A stretch of DNA of 64,000 nt. Origin: Ariolimax columbianus (taxonomy: Eukaryota > Mollusca > Gastropoda > Stylommatophora > Arionidae). A program made the position numbers and the translations under genes. This document shows, piece after piece, positions 26,301-41,300 of the stretch (the stretch's first letter is position 1; every line of letters starts with the position of its first letter). The stretch is taken from the NCBI GenBank assembly GCA_036924085.1, contig JAVGWX010000009.1, positions 64,022,512-64,086,511 on the forward strand. Reading direction: 5' to 3'. A model generated the notes under the pieces. The model worked only from the letters and a program-made list of their open reading frames with translations, did not search any database and was not told the origin of the DNA.

Positions 26301-29300
26301 AAAGCCATATAGTCCTGCTTACAGATGCCCTGGCCGTAGTCACAGCACTAAAAAGCGAGAAAAATACTGAACTTAATGATTTAAGAGCAGTACTCTGTCC
26401 ACTAGAGTAGTGTTCATTCCCACTGTAACATCCAAGGCAACGAGGAGGCAGACAGACTGGCAAAAGAAGGTACAAAACTACCACAACCAGATCCTAGTGT
26501 GACATATAAAGAGTCAAAAAGGCTTATTAGAGCTAGATACATGACCAAATGGGAAACAGAACATACTGGCTACACAAAAAACGATGCCTATTACCAGTTG
26601 AACAGAAGAGAGCAGGTCGTGGACTTCAGACTTCGCACAGGCCACAATAGACTGAGGTACCACCTATTCTTCTTCTTCTTCTTACGCTGTCAGACGTCGA
26701 CCTTTATTTTTTTTTAAAAAGCAGTGGTCATCCTGAGGCTGTCGACACTGCCATAGAGCTTGTCTGATGTTGCCACTGGTGATGGCCACATCTGCTCTCT
26801 CTGATCCTCGTATGTCGGGCAGTTTTGCAGCAAATGCTCAGCGGTCATTTTCCCGGTACCACACGAGCATTCGTCAGTGCCACCTATCTTCAATGTGTTG
26901 AATAGGTGGTACCTCAGTCTATTGTGGCCAGTGCGAAGTCTGAAGACCACGACCAGCTCTCTTCCTCATGATTGCCATTCTTTCTCTGGCTCTCATTCGG
27001 TTTCTCTCGATCTGACTTTTCCATGTCATGCGCCGATCAAATGTGACTCCCAGGTAGTTTGGGTTGTCGTTTGGTTGCAGGTATTTGCCGTTAAGACTTA
27101 TTTTGGTGTTTTGGGGTTTGTTTGATAGCGAGAATATCTTACATGTTTTTTCCTCATTTATTTTGACCAGCCTTGAGTTCGCCCACTCTTCCAGCGATGT
27201 TAGGGCCTGCTGCAACATATTACTTGCTATGGTGAGATTCTTTTCAGAGGTCCACAAAGCCAGATCGTCTGCAAACATTGAGCTATGGACTCTTCTTGGT
27301 ATATTCTCTGCTATGTTATTTATATACACCAGGAAGAGTGTGGGTGACAGTACTTCCCCTTGGGATACTCCCTGCTCAAGTGTCACCTTTTTGCTCATCT
27401 GCCCTTATACTTGAACTCTCACTGTTCTGTTTTTGAGGTAGTGGCTGATCCATTTGTACATTTTCCCACAAACTTCACTTCTTCGTAGCTTGACTTTAAG
27501 TCCCTCTTTCCAGACTTTGTCAAATGCCTTTTCTAGGTCCACCCAAACTGCTACTGTATGTTTTTGCTCCTGGTAGGCATCTTCTATTTCCTGGGCTATG
27601 AGGGTGACCTGAACCTCAGTGGATCTGTGCTGTCTAAAGCCTGCTTGCTGTGGAATTAGTATGTGTTTTTCTTCCAGATGCCACATCAGTCTGGCGTTTA
27701 TCATACGTTCCATCAGTTTGCCTACACAGCTCAGTAGGCTGATAGGCCTGTATCCATTTGGATCTGTTTTATCTTTTCCTTTCTTTGGTACTGGTACAAG
27801 TACTGCGTCTATCCATACCTGGGGTACAATACCCCTTTTCCAGCTTTGGTTCAGGACTGATAGTAACTTCCTCTTTGCTGTTTGGCCCTGCACCATCAGC
27901 ATTTTGTTTGTTACCCCATCTTTTCTGGGAGATTTCCTTTTCTTTAACGTTCTCATGGCCTCTTCCATTTCATTCATTGTTAGTTTTGCCATCATGTGCT
28001 CTTCTGGTGCCATATTGATGTTGTCGTGCCCCTTTTGCTCTTCACTAATGTCTGTATGCCTATCTGCAGGGATATCAATGTGATTTGCTCTGGCATAATG
28101 TTCAACAAAGGCGTTTGCTGCTTTTTTTCCAGTGAGCATGGTGTCGCCCTGCTTGATGGTAATTTGTTTGTTTGATGGAGTTTCGCCATTCATGGCTCTG
28201 ACTAACTTCCATAGTTTGTTCCCATCTTTATCTAAACCACCTATTCAATAAATTGAAGACAGGTGGCACTGACGAATGCACGTGCGGTACAGGGAAAATG
28301 ACCGCTGAACATTTGCTGCAAAACTGCCTGACATATGAGGATCAGAGAAAGCAAATGTGGCCATCCCCATTGGCAACACTAGACAAGCTCTATGGCAGTG
28401 TCGACAGCCTCAGGAAGACCGCTGCTTTTTTTGAAAAAATAAAGGTTGACGTCTGACAGCATACAAAGAAGAAGAAGAAGAAGAAGAAGAAGCAAGACAC
28501 AGCACTGAATATGTTGATGAGGAGATAATCAAGTGAATAGGCCACCTAATGAGAATCCAACTTGTTCAACTACTCCTGTGCATTTATAACGCATGGGATC
28601 GGGTCTTCGCAACCACGGCAGACTGAGAACTAGATGGATAGAAAATGTTGCTGATATTCTAAATCGTCATAGTTGATATTCTAAATCGTCATAGTTGATA
28701 TTCTAAATCGTCATGGGATGACGAGTACTTCAGCAACGCGTTTAGCCCTGGACAGAAAACTAAGTATTCCCACCCTGCCTCACAACACAAGTGAATAAGT
28801 CAAGACCAACTATAAAAAAAAGGATTTTTATCAAATGTACTTCATGATATTGAAGCTAAAACAAACCCCAGTTAAAATACATGCCTTTCTAAAATAAAAG
28901 GACAGTATATCCACCTTTTTTTCTAAAACAAATGACTACCTACAACAATATTAAATATGAGATTTTGCAGTCAAACTGTTTGTCGTCTATCTTAATACAG
29001 CATTAAATTTACCTTTGATATGACACTAGGCTTATTTGGACATTGAATAGCAAATCCTAAGTTCAGTATTGACAGTTCAATGATTGGCTCGGACGACTGT
29101 CCTTTTAAGGGTAAAATGCTGTCTAGCACTGCAGGAGAGTTCAGGACTAGATTATCACTTTTTTGTATGGCTCACGCATGTTGATGTAACCAAAAAAACT
29201 AAATGGATGAAAGAAGCGCACTTTTGCGAAATGAAAATTGAAAACCCGAACAAACAACAAAAACAATGTGCTTAATTTTAATATAGTTAATTTATTTGTT

Positions 29301-32300
29301 GTATTAATTATGAGATTGAAGGTTCCTAGCACCATCCTGGCTGTGTTGGGAAACACACCATTACAGGATGTGCACTCCTCCATGTACCTTGGTAGTTGTA
29401 CAGACGCACTTGGTGGTACTACTAATGATATCACATTACATTTACAGAATAAGCTAAATGTTTTTATTGCATTGGGGAAACTTATTAAAATCAAAGGAAA
29501 TTAATGTAATTTATTAATGAAATTACAAATCTTTATCTCGAATGTCAAATCAATTATCTTACAGGAATCTGTAACCTTGAGTGCAATGAAGGTTTCTCTG
29601 AGAACTGTTAAAAGTGTCATCTATGAATGACTACGCCAAATAGAAGGTTTGAAATGGTATGATAAGGTCACTAATGTGGACCTATGGTGGAGTACTGGAT
29701 AAACCCTTGTGACACTTGAAATGATGACAAGGTGCTGGCATTAGGTCTGGTACACATTACAGAAGCAAATTAATAGTTTTACCAGACAGTCCATGTTTTG
29801 GAATCCACAGAACAGAAGACTTAGGGGCAGCCAAGGCCCACACGTTGCCCAAACAAAATTCAAATTGAAAATCTACCCAAGTTTTTGTACCTTTCCCCAG
29901 GTGGTTTGTTAAGAACAGCTATAGATAATGTCTAACTGGCCGCGGGTCTACTTAGCTCTAGTGTTTGAGTCTAATCAGATGGACTTGCACATCACTAAAA
30001 ACCACCCTCCAAGAAACTGGTTGTATACAGACTCCGTAGAGTCTTCTAAATCAGTATAAAAACATTCAGTTAAGTTAAGTTACCCAACCTCAGAGAAAGT
30101 AAAGAGCTGGAATGAAAAATTTGTGTCTGATTAGTGTAGTGGTAGAGCACTTATTTTCGTGGCTTAGGTACAGAGTTCAACTCCTGTTCTAGGAAAGCTT
30201 TTGTAAATGGGTGTCTAACTAACTGTTACGGAAGGAAAGGCAGCGAGGAAGGTAACTAGTCACCCTAAATCTCTTTTTTGTTAATTCTCTTTTCACTTCC
30301 AACTTTGTCAATATCTCCACATTTGTTTTCTTTTCTTTCAAAGAAATGCAACCCAATCTTCTATATATTGACATTTTAAAGGCTTCAATACTCTTTCTCA
30401 ATTTGTTAATCAGTGTCCATATTTCTGCACCATAAAGTAGTGAGGAGTATACATAACACCTGACAATTCCCATTTTCCATTTATGGTTTAACTCTTACCC
30501 AATATATCAGCCTTATGGTAATGTCAGAAAATGTGTGAGCCAATATAGCGGCTCTATGGGGTGAAGGGTGAATCAGTTGTTGCTGTTTCGAATGTCCACA
30601 ATGAGTAGGTTACTCTTCTGTGCGCCCTGAAAAGGACGATAAGTGACGGGTTGCACTAGCTTTCCTCACATCCTGAGCATGTTAATGAAGGTGGACCGGG
30701 GTCCTCTAGGTGGTTATGTTATGCTTGGCTTCATCTGTATGTCCCTCACTACTATGGGGATAACGTCGATCCCTCACCTCGTTAGCCTGGCTGCCATAAA
30801 AACAGCCCGTTTCCAGGGGCGACTACGAGAAAACCGAGGTGAGGATCTTGACCAGTATATTTTGCCTGACCTCGACTAACATGTCTGATCAGTATATTTT
30901 GCCTGACCAGACATTAGTCTTCTTCCCCGGGGTGAATCAGTTAACATGAATATATTAGAAAGGTTAGGGGTGAATCAGTTAACATGAATATATTAGAAAG
31001 GTTAGGGGTGAATCAGTTAACATGAATATATTAGAAAGGTTAGGGGTGAATCAGTTAACATGAATATATTAGAAAGGTTAGGGGTGAATCAGTTAACATG
31101 AATATATTAAAAAGGTTAGGGGTGAATCAGTTAACATGAATATATTAAAAAGGTTAGGGGTGAATCAGTTAACATGAATATATTTGAAAGGTTAGGGGTG
31201 AATCAGTTAACATGAATATATTTGAAAGGTTAGGGGTGAATCAGTTAACATGAATATATTTGAAAGGTTAGGAATGAAATAATTCACATAACCTACAAGC
31301 ATATTCATTATTTGTTAGTTGTTTGATCTCACCTAAATACTTTATATGTATGACAAGTATCAGGGTTGGGTGCAACATACTGACCAAACAAAACTAATAC
31401 CTCACGTCCTTGTCATGCACTTGGAAATATGTATTACAGCAGCCTGACCAACGAGGTGGGGGTTTGACACTGTGATCCTAATAGTGGTGAGCCTACTTAG
31501 ATACCTAGAATTGCGATTTGGCAAAAAGGCCATAGACTAGAAGACTAGATCCACCCTCTTCAGTATGTCTCAGGATATAAGAAGAGCCGCTTCAACAAAC
31601 TACAAAAGACCCAAAATTGCCAAAAGTGAAGAACTCAGAACAAGTATCATCTACTGTAAGGACAATGTATCCGTCTTCTAGTGCTGTTAATCATTGTATC
31701 CGTCTTCTAGTGCTGTTAATCATTGTATCCGTCTTCTAGTGCTGTTAATCATTGTATCCGTCTTCTAGTGCTGTTAATCATTGTATCCGTCTTCTAGTGC
31801 TGTTAATCATTGTATCTGTCTTCTAGTGCTGTTAATCATTGTATCCGTCTTCTAGTGCTGTTAATCATCATAAAGACTTGAAAGTTTACTTTCTTGCACA
31901 TAGTGTATTGAATCAGTAGTTGTAAGCCCATGTTTTTGTAGGATTTATGTTATGGCATCTATCCATCTGCCATGTGACTTTCCTTGTATCATGTGACCAG
32001 ACCTTCTAGCCTTATAGATGACCAAACCATCTTATTTTCAGTATTGCCATGTATTCGGCACATGCAGCAGTTCTAACACTTCAGCTAACGCAATCGTTTT
32101 TTGTTCTATTTTTCCTGTTGACATTGATAACATTTCTCATTCATTTCAAGTGACCCGTTCCCGATTTATTCACTGGATACAATAAATAGACTGAGGTCAC
32201 ATCTTTACATACAATGTGTGATTGGAAGGACTAATCTTTACATTTGTGGCAAATGTCCCATGACAGTCAAGTTGAAAGAAGAGGCACATTACCAGAACCT

Positions 32301-35300
32301 GAATCACCAGATCAGATGATATACAGCAGTGTCAAAAGTCTTGAGCTGACAGTTTCTTTGTTTGAGTTGTTGTTATTTGTGTTTATTGTGAACGAAGAAG
32401 GAGGAGGAGAAGAAGATGATGACATTTCATTTCTCACATTGTAATAGTACCCATCAATACAAAATAGCCATTCAGAAAATTTAAAAAAAACTTACCATTC
32501 CATTTGTAATGACCAGTCTTGGTGCCCGGGGTGAGCTGGGATAAAGTCCCATAGGATGACCAGAGTACATGACTAGTGTCTGATCATTGGTCATCTCTGA
32601 CAAGTAATGCATGGTCAGACGAAACTGTAATATGGATATAGAGGAAGGTAAAAGTACTCGTATAACGGACTGCTGTCGGGGAAGTGGTGGTAGAAACTTC
32701 ATTGTACTAATGTACCAGGTCCCAGCTTTCTATGATGAGAGGTGACCACTTTAGTTATTAGTTTGCTTTCCTTCCCTGACAATAAGCCAGGTATATACTT
32801 ACAACTGGTTTGACGAAAATGTGTCAATAACAGAGATCAAACCGTACACTTATGCTGTGAGAAGCGAACACTGTACCAATTTGCAATTTTTTATTTTTTT
32901 GTATATATTTTTTTTTGTTAGAAGGTTTGCCTCTCTGTTTTCAACTGGCGGAGGCATGCCTTTTTCCACTCTGGACCGTAGTCTTTTAAGTGATATCAGG
33001 ACGAATTAACCAGTGCTTGGATGCGTGTATGTATCTGTATGTACGTACCTATGATAGTTAGGGTGATCTCAGTGGTCAACCCCACCAAAGTGCAATGGAA
33101 GGGTCTCACCCACAGGGCACATGTTACAGTTGTGTAGGAGTGCGTGTAACTTAGGTTATAAATTCTTTTGTGTGTGCCTTTGATTATCTGCTACCCAGAC
33201 GTTATAATAAAAATATAAGTTTCGTTAGTACGTGATGTGCATGCAGAATCTAAGGATGCGTACAGCGCAATGATAATGTGTGTACATAGAATGGTTTGAC
33301 AATCGAATGAGAATTAAATCCGACACTGCGCTTCTATAATAATAGGGCAAGACAGCCCTGAGGAGTTTACATAGATTCTGGTCGTAATATTTATACTTCC
33401 TTAAAACATAATCTGAAGAATATTAATCTTATCAGGATTGGTTTTCCTGCCCACATCATTCACATCCTTCATTGTGGGGTCAGTGTCGATTTAACGAGAG
33501 CAGATGTAGAATCATTTATAATAACAGTGTATAATTATTTGTCTTTTTACCTTGCTGATGATTACATCCTAAACAGAAACTCAGAACTGAGCATGCAGGG
33601 GGACATGGACTGGTTCTCTGCCGCATACACAAATTTTAGCTTGATAATAAATGCCAAGCAAACAGAGGTCATGGAACAACCAGCACCATGCCTCATGTAC
33701 ACAAAACCAAAAACTACTGTCAGATGGCAGATGCTGAATGTCGTAGATAAATGCATGTTATCAAGATCTGTCAGCCTCGATGATGAAGTGACAAGCAGAA
33801 TAGCAAAAGTGCACATAGCCTTTGGTAAAATGCGCTTGATAGAGAGGGAACGTCAATACAAAACTCAAGTTCTGCCATCATTCCATCCCAACCCTGCAAA
33901 GGCTGTTTCTGATAAACTCTGGACATGCAAAAAAGTTAAATCTGTTCCACACAGATTACCTGAGGTGAATATTCCACATCCGATGTCAAGATTGTGTCAC
34001 CAGCATTGAGGATTGCTTGAGGGCTGACATGCCCAGCATCCATGCACTGCTAGAAAAATTACGATTGAGATGGGCAGGACACTTTGTACATATGTCAGAT
34101 GAACGGCTCTCAAAAGAAGCTCCTCTACGGCGAGCTGAGAGAGGGATGACGAGAGAAATGTTATAAAGACAGTTTGAGGGACTCACTTAAATGTTGCCAG
34201 ATAGATATCACTACATGGAAATGTCTTGGGCAAAACAGATCTAACTGGAGAAGTGCAGTCAAAGCAGGCATAGCTACCAGCGAAGACCACGTGTTGTGAA
34301 ATCCCAGAGCAGACGCGAGAGCTGGAAATCACAAACAGTGAGAACACCAGCACTATCTACAGACCTCCTGTGCTGTCATGCAACAGGTGTTTTCGTGCCC
34401 GCATTGGCCTGTTCAGTCACATGCACACTCACCCATCAGGATAAGCTGTGAAAAGGATGATGTCATCTGTCCTCAACAACGATGGATAGCTATTAGACCA
34501 AGAAATTAAATCGACTAGATGTGGAATCAGTAGAGGCCTCAATACTTCCGCAATACAATTTTAAGAAAATGACGCACAAGGCTTTTATAGTTAAATTATC
34601 TCTTAAGAAACACAACTTTTGTGAAAAATTGACAGCTCTGAAATGTACGCCTAAATATGTAGAATCGGCACTATACTATATGATTATTTTATAGTTGTCC
34701 CTAATGTTTTCTTTCATAATAAAAGTTTATATCTGAATTTGTGTTTTATTTTGAAATGTCCCCATTTCAATTGATTTCAGAAATAGATTGTCTTTCCTTT
34801 AAATTTATGCAACTGGTGACATGGGGTACTTTATCTACAGCTTTCTATCAAAGCAAAATAATTGCTTACACTTAGCAGATATTTGGTTTGTATAAATGGC
34901 ATGATGTAGAAAGTTATGGAGAGACTTCTACCCTAGAGTGGCTAGACTGCCCTGTTAGTCTCCTCTTACAATAGGCTCACATTGTTGTCCTGGGTCTATT
35001 CTCGTATTTGTCATGCAATGGAATGTCCAGAAAATCACTGGACCAAGGCAGATGGATTGGTGATATACAATATACCTGCAATAGCACAAGTTTACAACAG
35101 CCATAGCATAACTCTTGACACTGGAACAGATAATGTTGCTGCTTTCGCTGATTGCACAAAGATTGAACTGACAAAGTATGAAAAGTAATAAAGTAATAAA
35201 TACAATAATACATACAAAATCTTAATTTTTTGAACACGTAGGGAAAAAGCAAGCAATTAACTCATTTGTGATCTGTATGATATTATATTCGGGGTCCTGT

Positions 35301-38300
35301 TTCTAGATCTTTTGTTTCAAACACAGAAGGTCAACAGTGTTTGGCCAGGTGTGTAAATGCGAGATGTGTACCTTCTAACCTAGAGAAGGTAACATACATT
35401 TTTTTAAATGAACATAAAATGTGACACAATCTCACCTGTGCCCAGTTGGAAAACACCTGACCGTTGTCACCGTAAGTGACAAGCTCGTGGGGATACTGTG
35501 CCACTCTTGGGTCAAGGTTGTTCATAATCATGTGCATGATGGCGGCTGCTTCTATACATTTGGCTGGGTAGTCAGATAATGGATATGCTCTGATGAGATA
35601 AGAAGACAAGTGACAGAAGTTTTCACTAAAGGCTCACTTTAGCTATGTGCAAGTAGCTTTAACTCCTTATCCGTGTATATTTCCCCTCCCCAGTGTACTT
35701 ACATTTAGTCTCCTTACAGGAAGCACATGTCAAAGCTTGATATTATTGTGTTGGTTTTAGTAGCACTTTTTGTGTACATGATTAGGTTCTAAGCGCCACG
35801 TTCAACAAAAAATTAGTCACCATTTACAAGTGATTTCTGGTGCTGAATGCTGGGCACACACCGTCTGATCATTTCAAAATTCAACCACACCAAAGCAGAA
35901 TCTACATGACATCATCAGGATCAAAAACTTGTGAAGTAGCTCAATATTTAAACGCTTAATAATGGAGCACTCGTAGAAAGCATTCTTCTTCTTCTTCTTC
36001 GTACGCTGTCAGACGTCAACCTGTATTTTTTTCGAAAAAAGCAGCGGTCATCCTGAGGCTGTCAACACTGCCATAGAGCTTGTCTAGTGTTGCCACTGGT
36101 GATGGCCACATCTGCTTTCTCTGATCCTCGTATGTCGGGCAGTTTTGCAGCAAATGTTCAGCGGTCATTTTCCAGGTACCACGCGGGCATTCGTCAATGC
36201 CACCTATCTTCAATTTGTTGAATAGGTGGTACCTCAGTCTATTGTGGCCAGTGCGAAGTCTGAAGACCACGACCTGCTCTCTTATGTTCAACTGGTAATA
36301 GGCATCGTTTTTTGTGTAGCCAGTATGTTCTGTTTCCCATTTGGTCATGTATCTAGCTCTAATAAGCCTTTTTGACTCTTTGTATGTCACACTAGGATCT
36401 GGTTGTGGTAGTTTTGCACCTTCTTTTGCCAGTCTGTCTGCCTCCTCGTTGCCTTGGATGTTACAGTGGGATGGAACCCACTGTACCACTACTCTTTTTG
36501 GTGCGGACTGCTGGCATAGTTGACAGAGTACTGCTCTTAAATCATTAAGTTCAGTATTTTTCTGGCGTTTTAGTGCTGTGACTACGGCCAGGGCATCTGT
36601 GAGCAGGACTAAATGGCTTTCATTCCTTTTACCTGTCACCATTTCTTCTACTGCAGCCCTCAGTGCCTCTGCCTCCGCTCTGAAATTGTTTGTGTATTTT
36701 CCAGTTGCCACTGACAGTGTTATTTTTCTGCCATTTGGTAGGCTTTCAATGGATCTGGACTGTCGAATGAAATGTAGTCAGTTCTACTTATTTTTAGTGG
36801 AAGAAAGATGGACGATTCTGAAAGATACTATACTACATCCTCAGAGAATCTGAGACATACAGTAGGCAAGAACCTGGACAAGTTTTATGAGAACAATGAA
36901 GATATTTAGTCCTTGCTGGCTGAAAAACATCTCTTGTGCAGAACACATCAAAATGCTTACTCAACGTCCAAATAAAGCAGCATTCATTAATATGTGCAAA
37001 AGTGTCTAAAAGAAGCTCGGCAAGATGTAAGATGTCTATCTCAGCAACATAGCAGATGAAATCAAGACATACAGACATAAATGACTCAAAGTAGAATAAG
37101 ATATTCTGATGGCAGTATATTGACATAAATAATATCACTCAGTGATGATTTCACGGAAGGTTCTCATCGACAAGGGCCATATTATAGAGCTCTGCACAGA
37201 TCTGTTCTGTGCTATTCTAAAATATCCCCTAACTATCAAAGAAAAAGTCTTAGCACGCATCCCTCAAGTCACAATCAATTATACGATCGACATCCCACCT
37301 AGCGCAGACGAGGCCAAGAAACTAACCAACCTAATGTCCAACTGGAAATCCACTGGGTCAGATGCTATACCTCCTGATGTTTATAAAGCAGGAGGTCCTA
37401 TTCTACTTCACAAACTAGCAGACCTGTTTCGTTCAAGTGGAGATGAAGGGCAGATACCACAGGAACCGAAAGATGTCACCATTGTCCATAGGTACAAATG
37501 TAAAGTAAATCATCAAATATGTGATAACCACAAGAAAATCTTCGTCCTGTTAATCACTGGCAAAATTCAGGCTTGAGTTTTGCTTAACAAATCATCTTGA
37601 GCAGCAGCTACCACCTGAGGGCGATAGTGGGGTTTCCAAGCTAGTTACGGAACAGTGACAAGACATTTGCAGCACATAAAATCCAGGAGAAATACAAGGA
37701 ACAGCATCAAGACAAGTGCCACACACCGATGAATGCCCATGAAGAACAGGGGGCCAGATTCCTGAACACATTCTACAGACATGCCCACTACCAGACCTGG
37801 CCTCAAGGTGCAGAGCTGAGACAAAAACTGGCAGCCGCTCCGACCTGGTGAAGACTACAGACTGGTGACTGGCCTGCAGATACACCATGACCAAAGATCA
37901 TGAACGCAAAGAAGAAGGATGTGCAAGACTTTTGTTGACCTGATCGTGGCTTTTGACATTGTAAACAGAAACAAAATATGATGGAAAATCATGGTGAAAT
38001 TATAATGCCTTGACAAATTCATCAGTTATCTGACAGTTTCATGGTTGAACATGTACTAAACGATGGCGTATTTTCTGAATCCTTCCCATTCGTAAACAAA
38101 GTCAAACAGGGCTGTAAACATGTCCTAATACCCTTTAACATGGTATTTGCCATAACTTCTGACGCTACATATGGCCTTGCCACTAGCGTACATATCAGAC
38201 AGGGAACTGAAGGGAGCTATTCAATCTGAAATGTCTATAGTCTCTCATAAAGGTGACAGAAACAACCATCTTATATCTCTTCGTTGTTGATGGCTGCGCG

Positions 38301-41300
38301 ATTAACGCTTGCTCAGAACAATAAATGCATACCTCCAAGAATGAGTTTCCAGTTGAATTCACCAATTTTTGCCTTATCGCCAACATGAAGAAATCGAAGT
38401 AATGTTGCAATGTACTCACGAGAAGACTTACCCCAAACCATTCATCACTGTCTCTATATAGTTGATAGCTTTACCTATCCAGGCAGTACCCTCACAAGCA
38501 AAGCAGTGTACTCACAAGGGAAGCAAATGTCAACTTTATGGTCAACCACATGGTTGCCAAGGCAAGTGTTCTTTTTGGAAGACTACGAATACTTATTTGG
38601 GAATAACAATGAATTACTGTACCATCAAAGTACAAGTATATCATGCTGTTGTGTCAATCACTCTTCTGTGTCCCTGCAAAACATGGACAGTCTTATAGAC
38701 TGAAAAATTAGTCTGGCCAATGAGATGATGATTGACATTGCACCGGACCGCTTCATCTAGCTTTCTACCATCACATAAGCACTGTAATTTAATGTTTGTA
38801 GCATGTCCTTGGTAGAACGTCGCTTCTTACAACCGCCAGCCTATTTGACTGTTATAAGTTTCTTAGCAGGTTGCCATTACTTTCTGTATGTGGAGTATCG
38901 CACTGAGAAAAATTATCCATGTCTGCAAAACTCGATACAGTGTAATTCGAACCTGATGAAATTGTGAAACGGATGTTTCACACCTAGCCACGCAGCCTCA
39001 CAAGAGAGTAACGTAATCACTGAGGAACAAATACAGTAAGCTGCTGGAAAACAAATAATTTGCGACAGACCAATCACCAAATCCACTCACATGTGCCCCA
39101 CGTATGGTAAGGCCTGTCATGCAATGGTAGCACTTTTTAGTCATATGCAACTATATATCCCTCACTACACAGGTCTGATGCTGTCGCCATCTTTACTGGT
39201 AATGGACAACTATTACAGCATGGAAAGCAGGATCCCAGTAAGGAACCACAGTTTTTCCTCATGGAATTAGAATAGCTGACACTATTTCATACAACTGGTC
39301 CTTTCATTCGCCGATTATGGACTCGACATCATCACATTCTCAAAGCCACATTGTGAAGGGTTGAATCAGAATGAAGGAATTCGACTGGTCTGTAGTTGAT
39401 TTAGAAATATCCGCATGATAAAAATGCAGAACGTGTTTGGACTTCTTGCCATAAAATCCAGGATTGAACTTGCTCAGACAAAATAAAATATATGCGAGTT
39501 GCAACAGACACCTACTGTATGTGGACACGGTAGACATCAAGGGAACGAGTCAAGAGAGGGATATCATGAATGGTGCAAATGGAGAAGGCAGTTGGTCAGG
39601 TGACTGCTGTTGTGACTACAATTAAAAGGGAAGCAATGATTCATAATGGCGATTAAATGACACACTTAGAATGCTGCTATTCAAACAAGCAGGTGTATAC
39701 CTGCAACCAGGTAGACGAAGACCTTTGTAATGTTTATTTTCTCTGGATGAAGCCAGGTTGCGTATTGGGAAGACAGTGAGAGCTGACGCTCTGGCAAAAG
39801 ATGGCAGCAAAAAGGCACAATTTAATCATTGAGTACCATACAGAGAAATCAAGAACATTATCAAAAATCAGTATATACACCAATGGAGAGAAGACAGAAA
39901 CATAAGTAGTACACCAGACCCAATTCACCAACTCAAAAGAAATCAACAAACTACCTTATTTCATCTGAGAACTGGACACTGCAGACTACTAGAACATCTG
40001 TACCGACTAAAGATCTCACACACCAATGAGTGCCCATGTGGAACAGGAGGCCAGAACCCTGAGCATATTCTACAGGAATGCCCTATCTATAGGGAAATGA
40101 GATGCCAGACTTGGCCAGAGGGTGCAGAGCTGAGACAAAAGCTGTGGGGCAGCTGCTCTGACCTGCTCTGACCTGGCCTGCAGATATAGCATGACCAAAA
40201 GATCCTGAACACAAAGAAGAAGAAGAAAGCAGCCTCGTTTATATGCAAGTGACTATACACCCACCAGCTTATAAGAAACTGAGACTACGTTTACTAAAGT
40301 GTTTAGAAATTCCTCTCTGAAACTTTTCCAGACTAAAGGGTTGTCAAAAACATTGCATTATGCACCAAAAAGCAGCCTTAACATTGAAGAATCCATTTGC
40401 TTGCAGTGTGATTTCAGTAGCAATGGTTTTTACATGGTGAGGTTGCTAGCCCCATGCACACTCTTCCTCAATCGTCTTTTTCGACACACCAAGAAGATAC
40501 TATTGGAAGTAATGGCGAAGGCTGATTTAAAATCAATAATTCATATACTTCTTGCGGTTTTCTGATGGGTTTCTCATCTCAATAAATATAGTACGAGAAG
40601 TCAGAAAGTAATTTTAATACGAGAGTAAGTCAGTAAGTAGGCCACACACTGATATGAGATCGTTCAAAAATGTAGTTGATAGTTTATAAAGGTGTCATTA
40701 AGTGGCAGCAACATCCTGCAGATATGGCATGACCAAAAGATCCTGAACGCAAAGAAGAAGGGTAGACAGTGGCTAACAGTCTACACTTCTTGATTTTCAC
40801 TTGCTGAGGGTTCTTTAACGTGTTCAGCAAACTCATGGTATCTACAAGTTTTTCTGTACATCTCCAATAGAACTAGGCTCTGGTCCCATCTCATTTGAGA
40901 CCAGGGGGGGGGCGCTTGAAACTTTTGGGATTCTAAACTTCACTGTTTTCTGCTTTCATATTGAGAGGTAAGCTCTTGCGGTGAATTGATGATCCACATC
41001 ATCAGATGCGAATCGAGCAGGGAGGGACTACTGAGACGACGGATCAGGAGTGTGTACAACCAGAAAACTACTCTAACTATTATTATGTATTCTTTTGGCC
41101 CTTTGATGAGAAATTTTTGAGCAATTATACGTTTGCACATAACATGTCATTTATCATGAGCAGAAGCCACTAACTTTACCTCATCTCAATGTTACCACGA
41201 ACAAAAACCACTAACTGTACCTAATCTAAATGTTAGCATGAACAAAAACCACTAACTTTACCTCATCTCAATGTTACCACGAACAAAAGCCACTAACTTT

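Larger units (their letters stand above)
26083..28720 (+). pseudogene. LINE C-terminal relic split by an L-GAA insertion
   Basis: The left part (26083-26218) reads LERKITTCEIRYLRKTISLT and MRDRMHNEE. The right part (28503-28720) reads SGLRNHGRLRTRWIENVADI and LNRHS. Together they match the E.R.LRKTLGLTR.DR..NE and GRPRTRWID.VADILNRH tail of a LINE. The break carries gaagcaagacacag on both sides (26219-26232 and 28489-28502). The sequence after it, up to 29240, is not recognised. Confidence 0.7.

Noticed and set aside
27619..28083. Plus-strand frame of 154 codons
   Set aside because: Antisense shadow of the L-GAA reverse transcriptase at 27405-28193.
30121..30205. Functional tRNA gene
   Set aside because: Box A and B words are present but the acceptor stem does not close and the sequence is embedded in repeats; listed only as tRNA-like.
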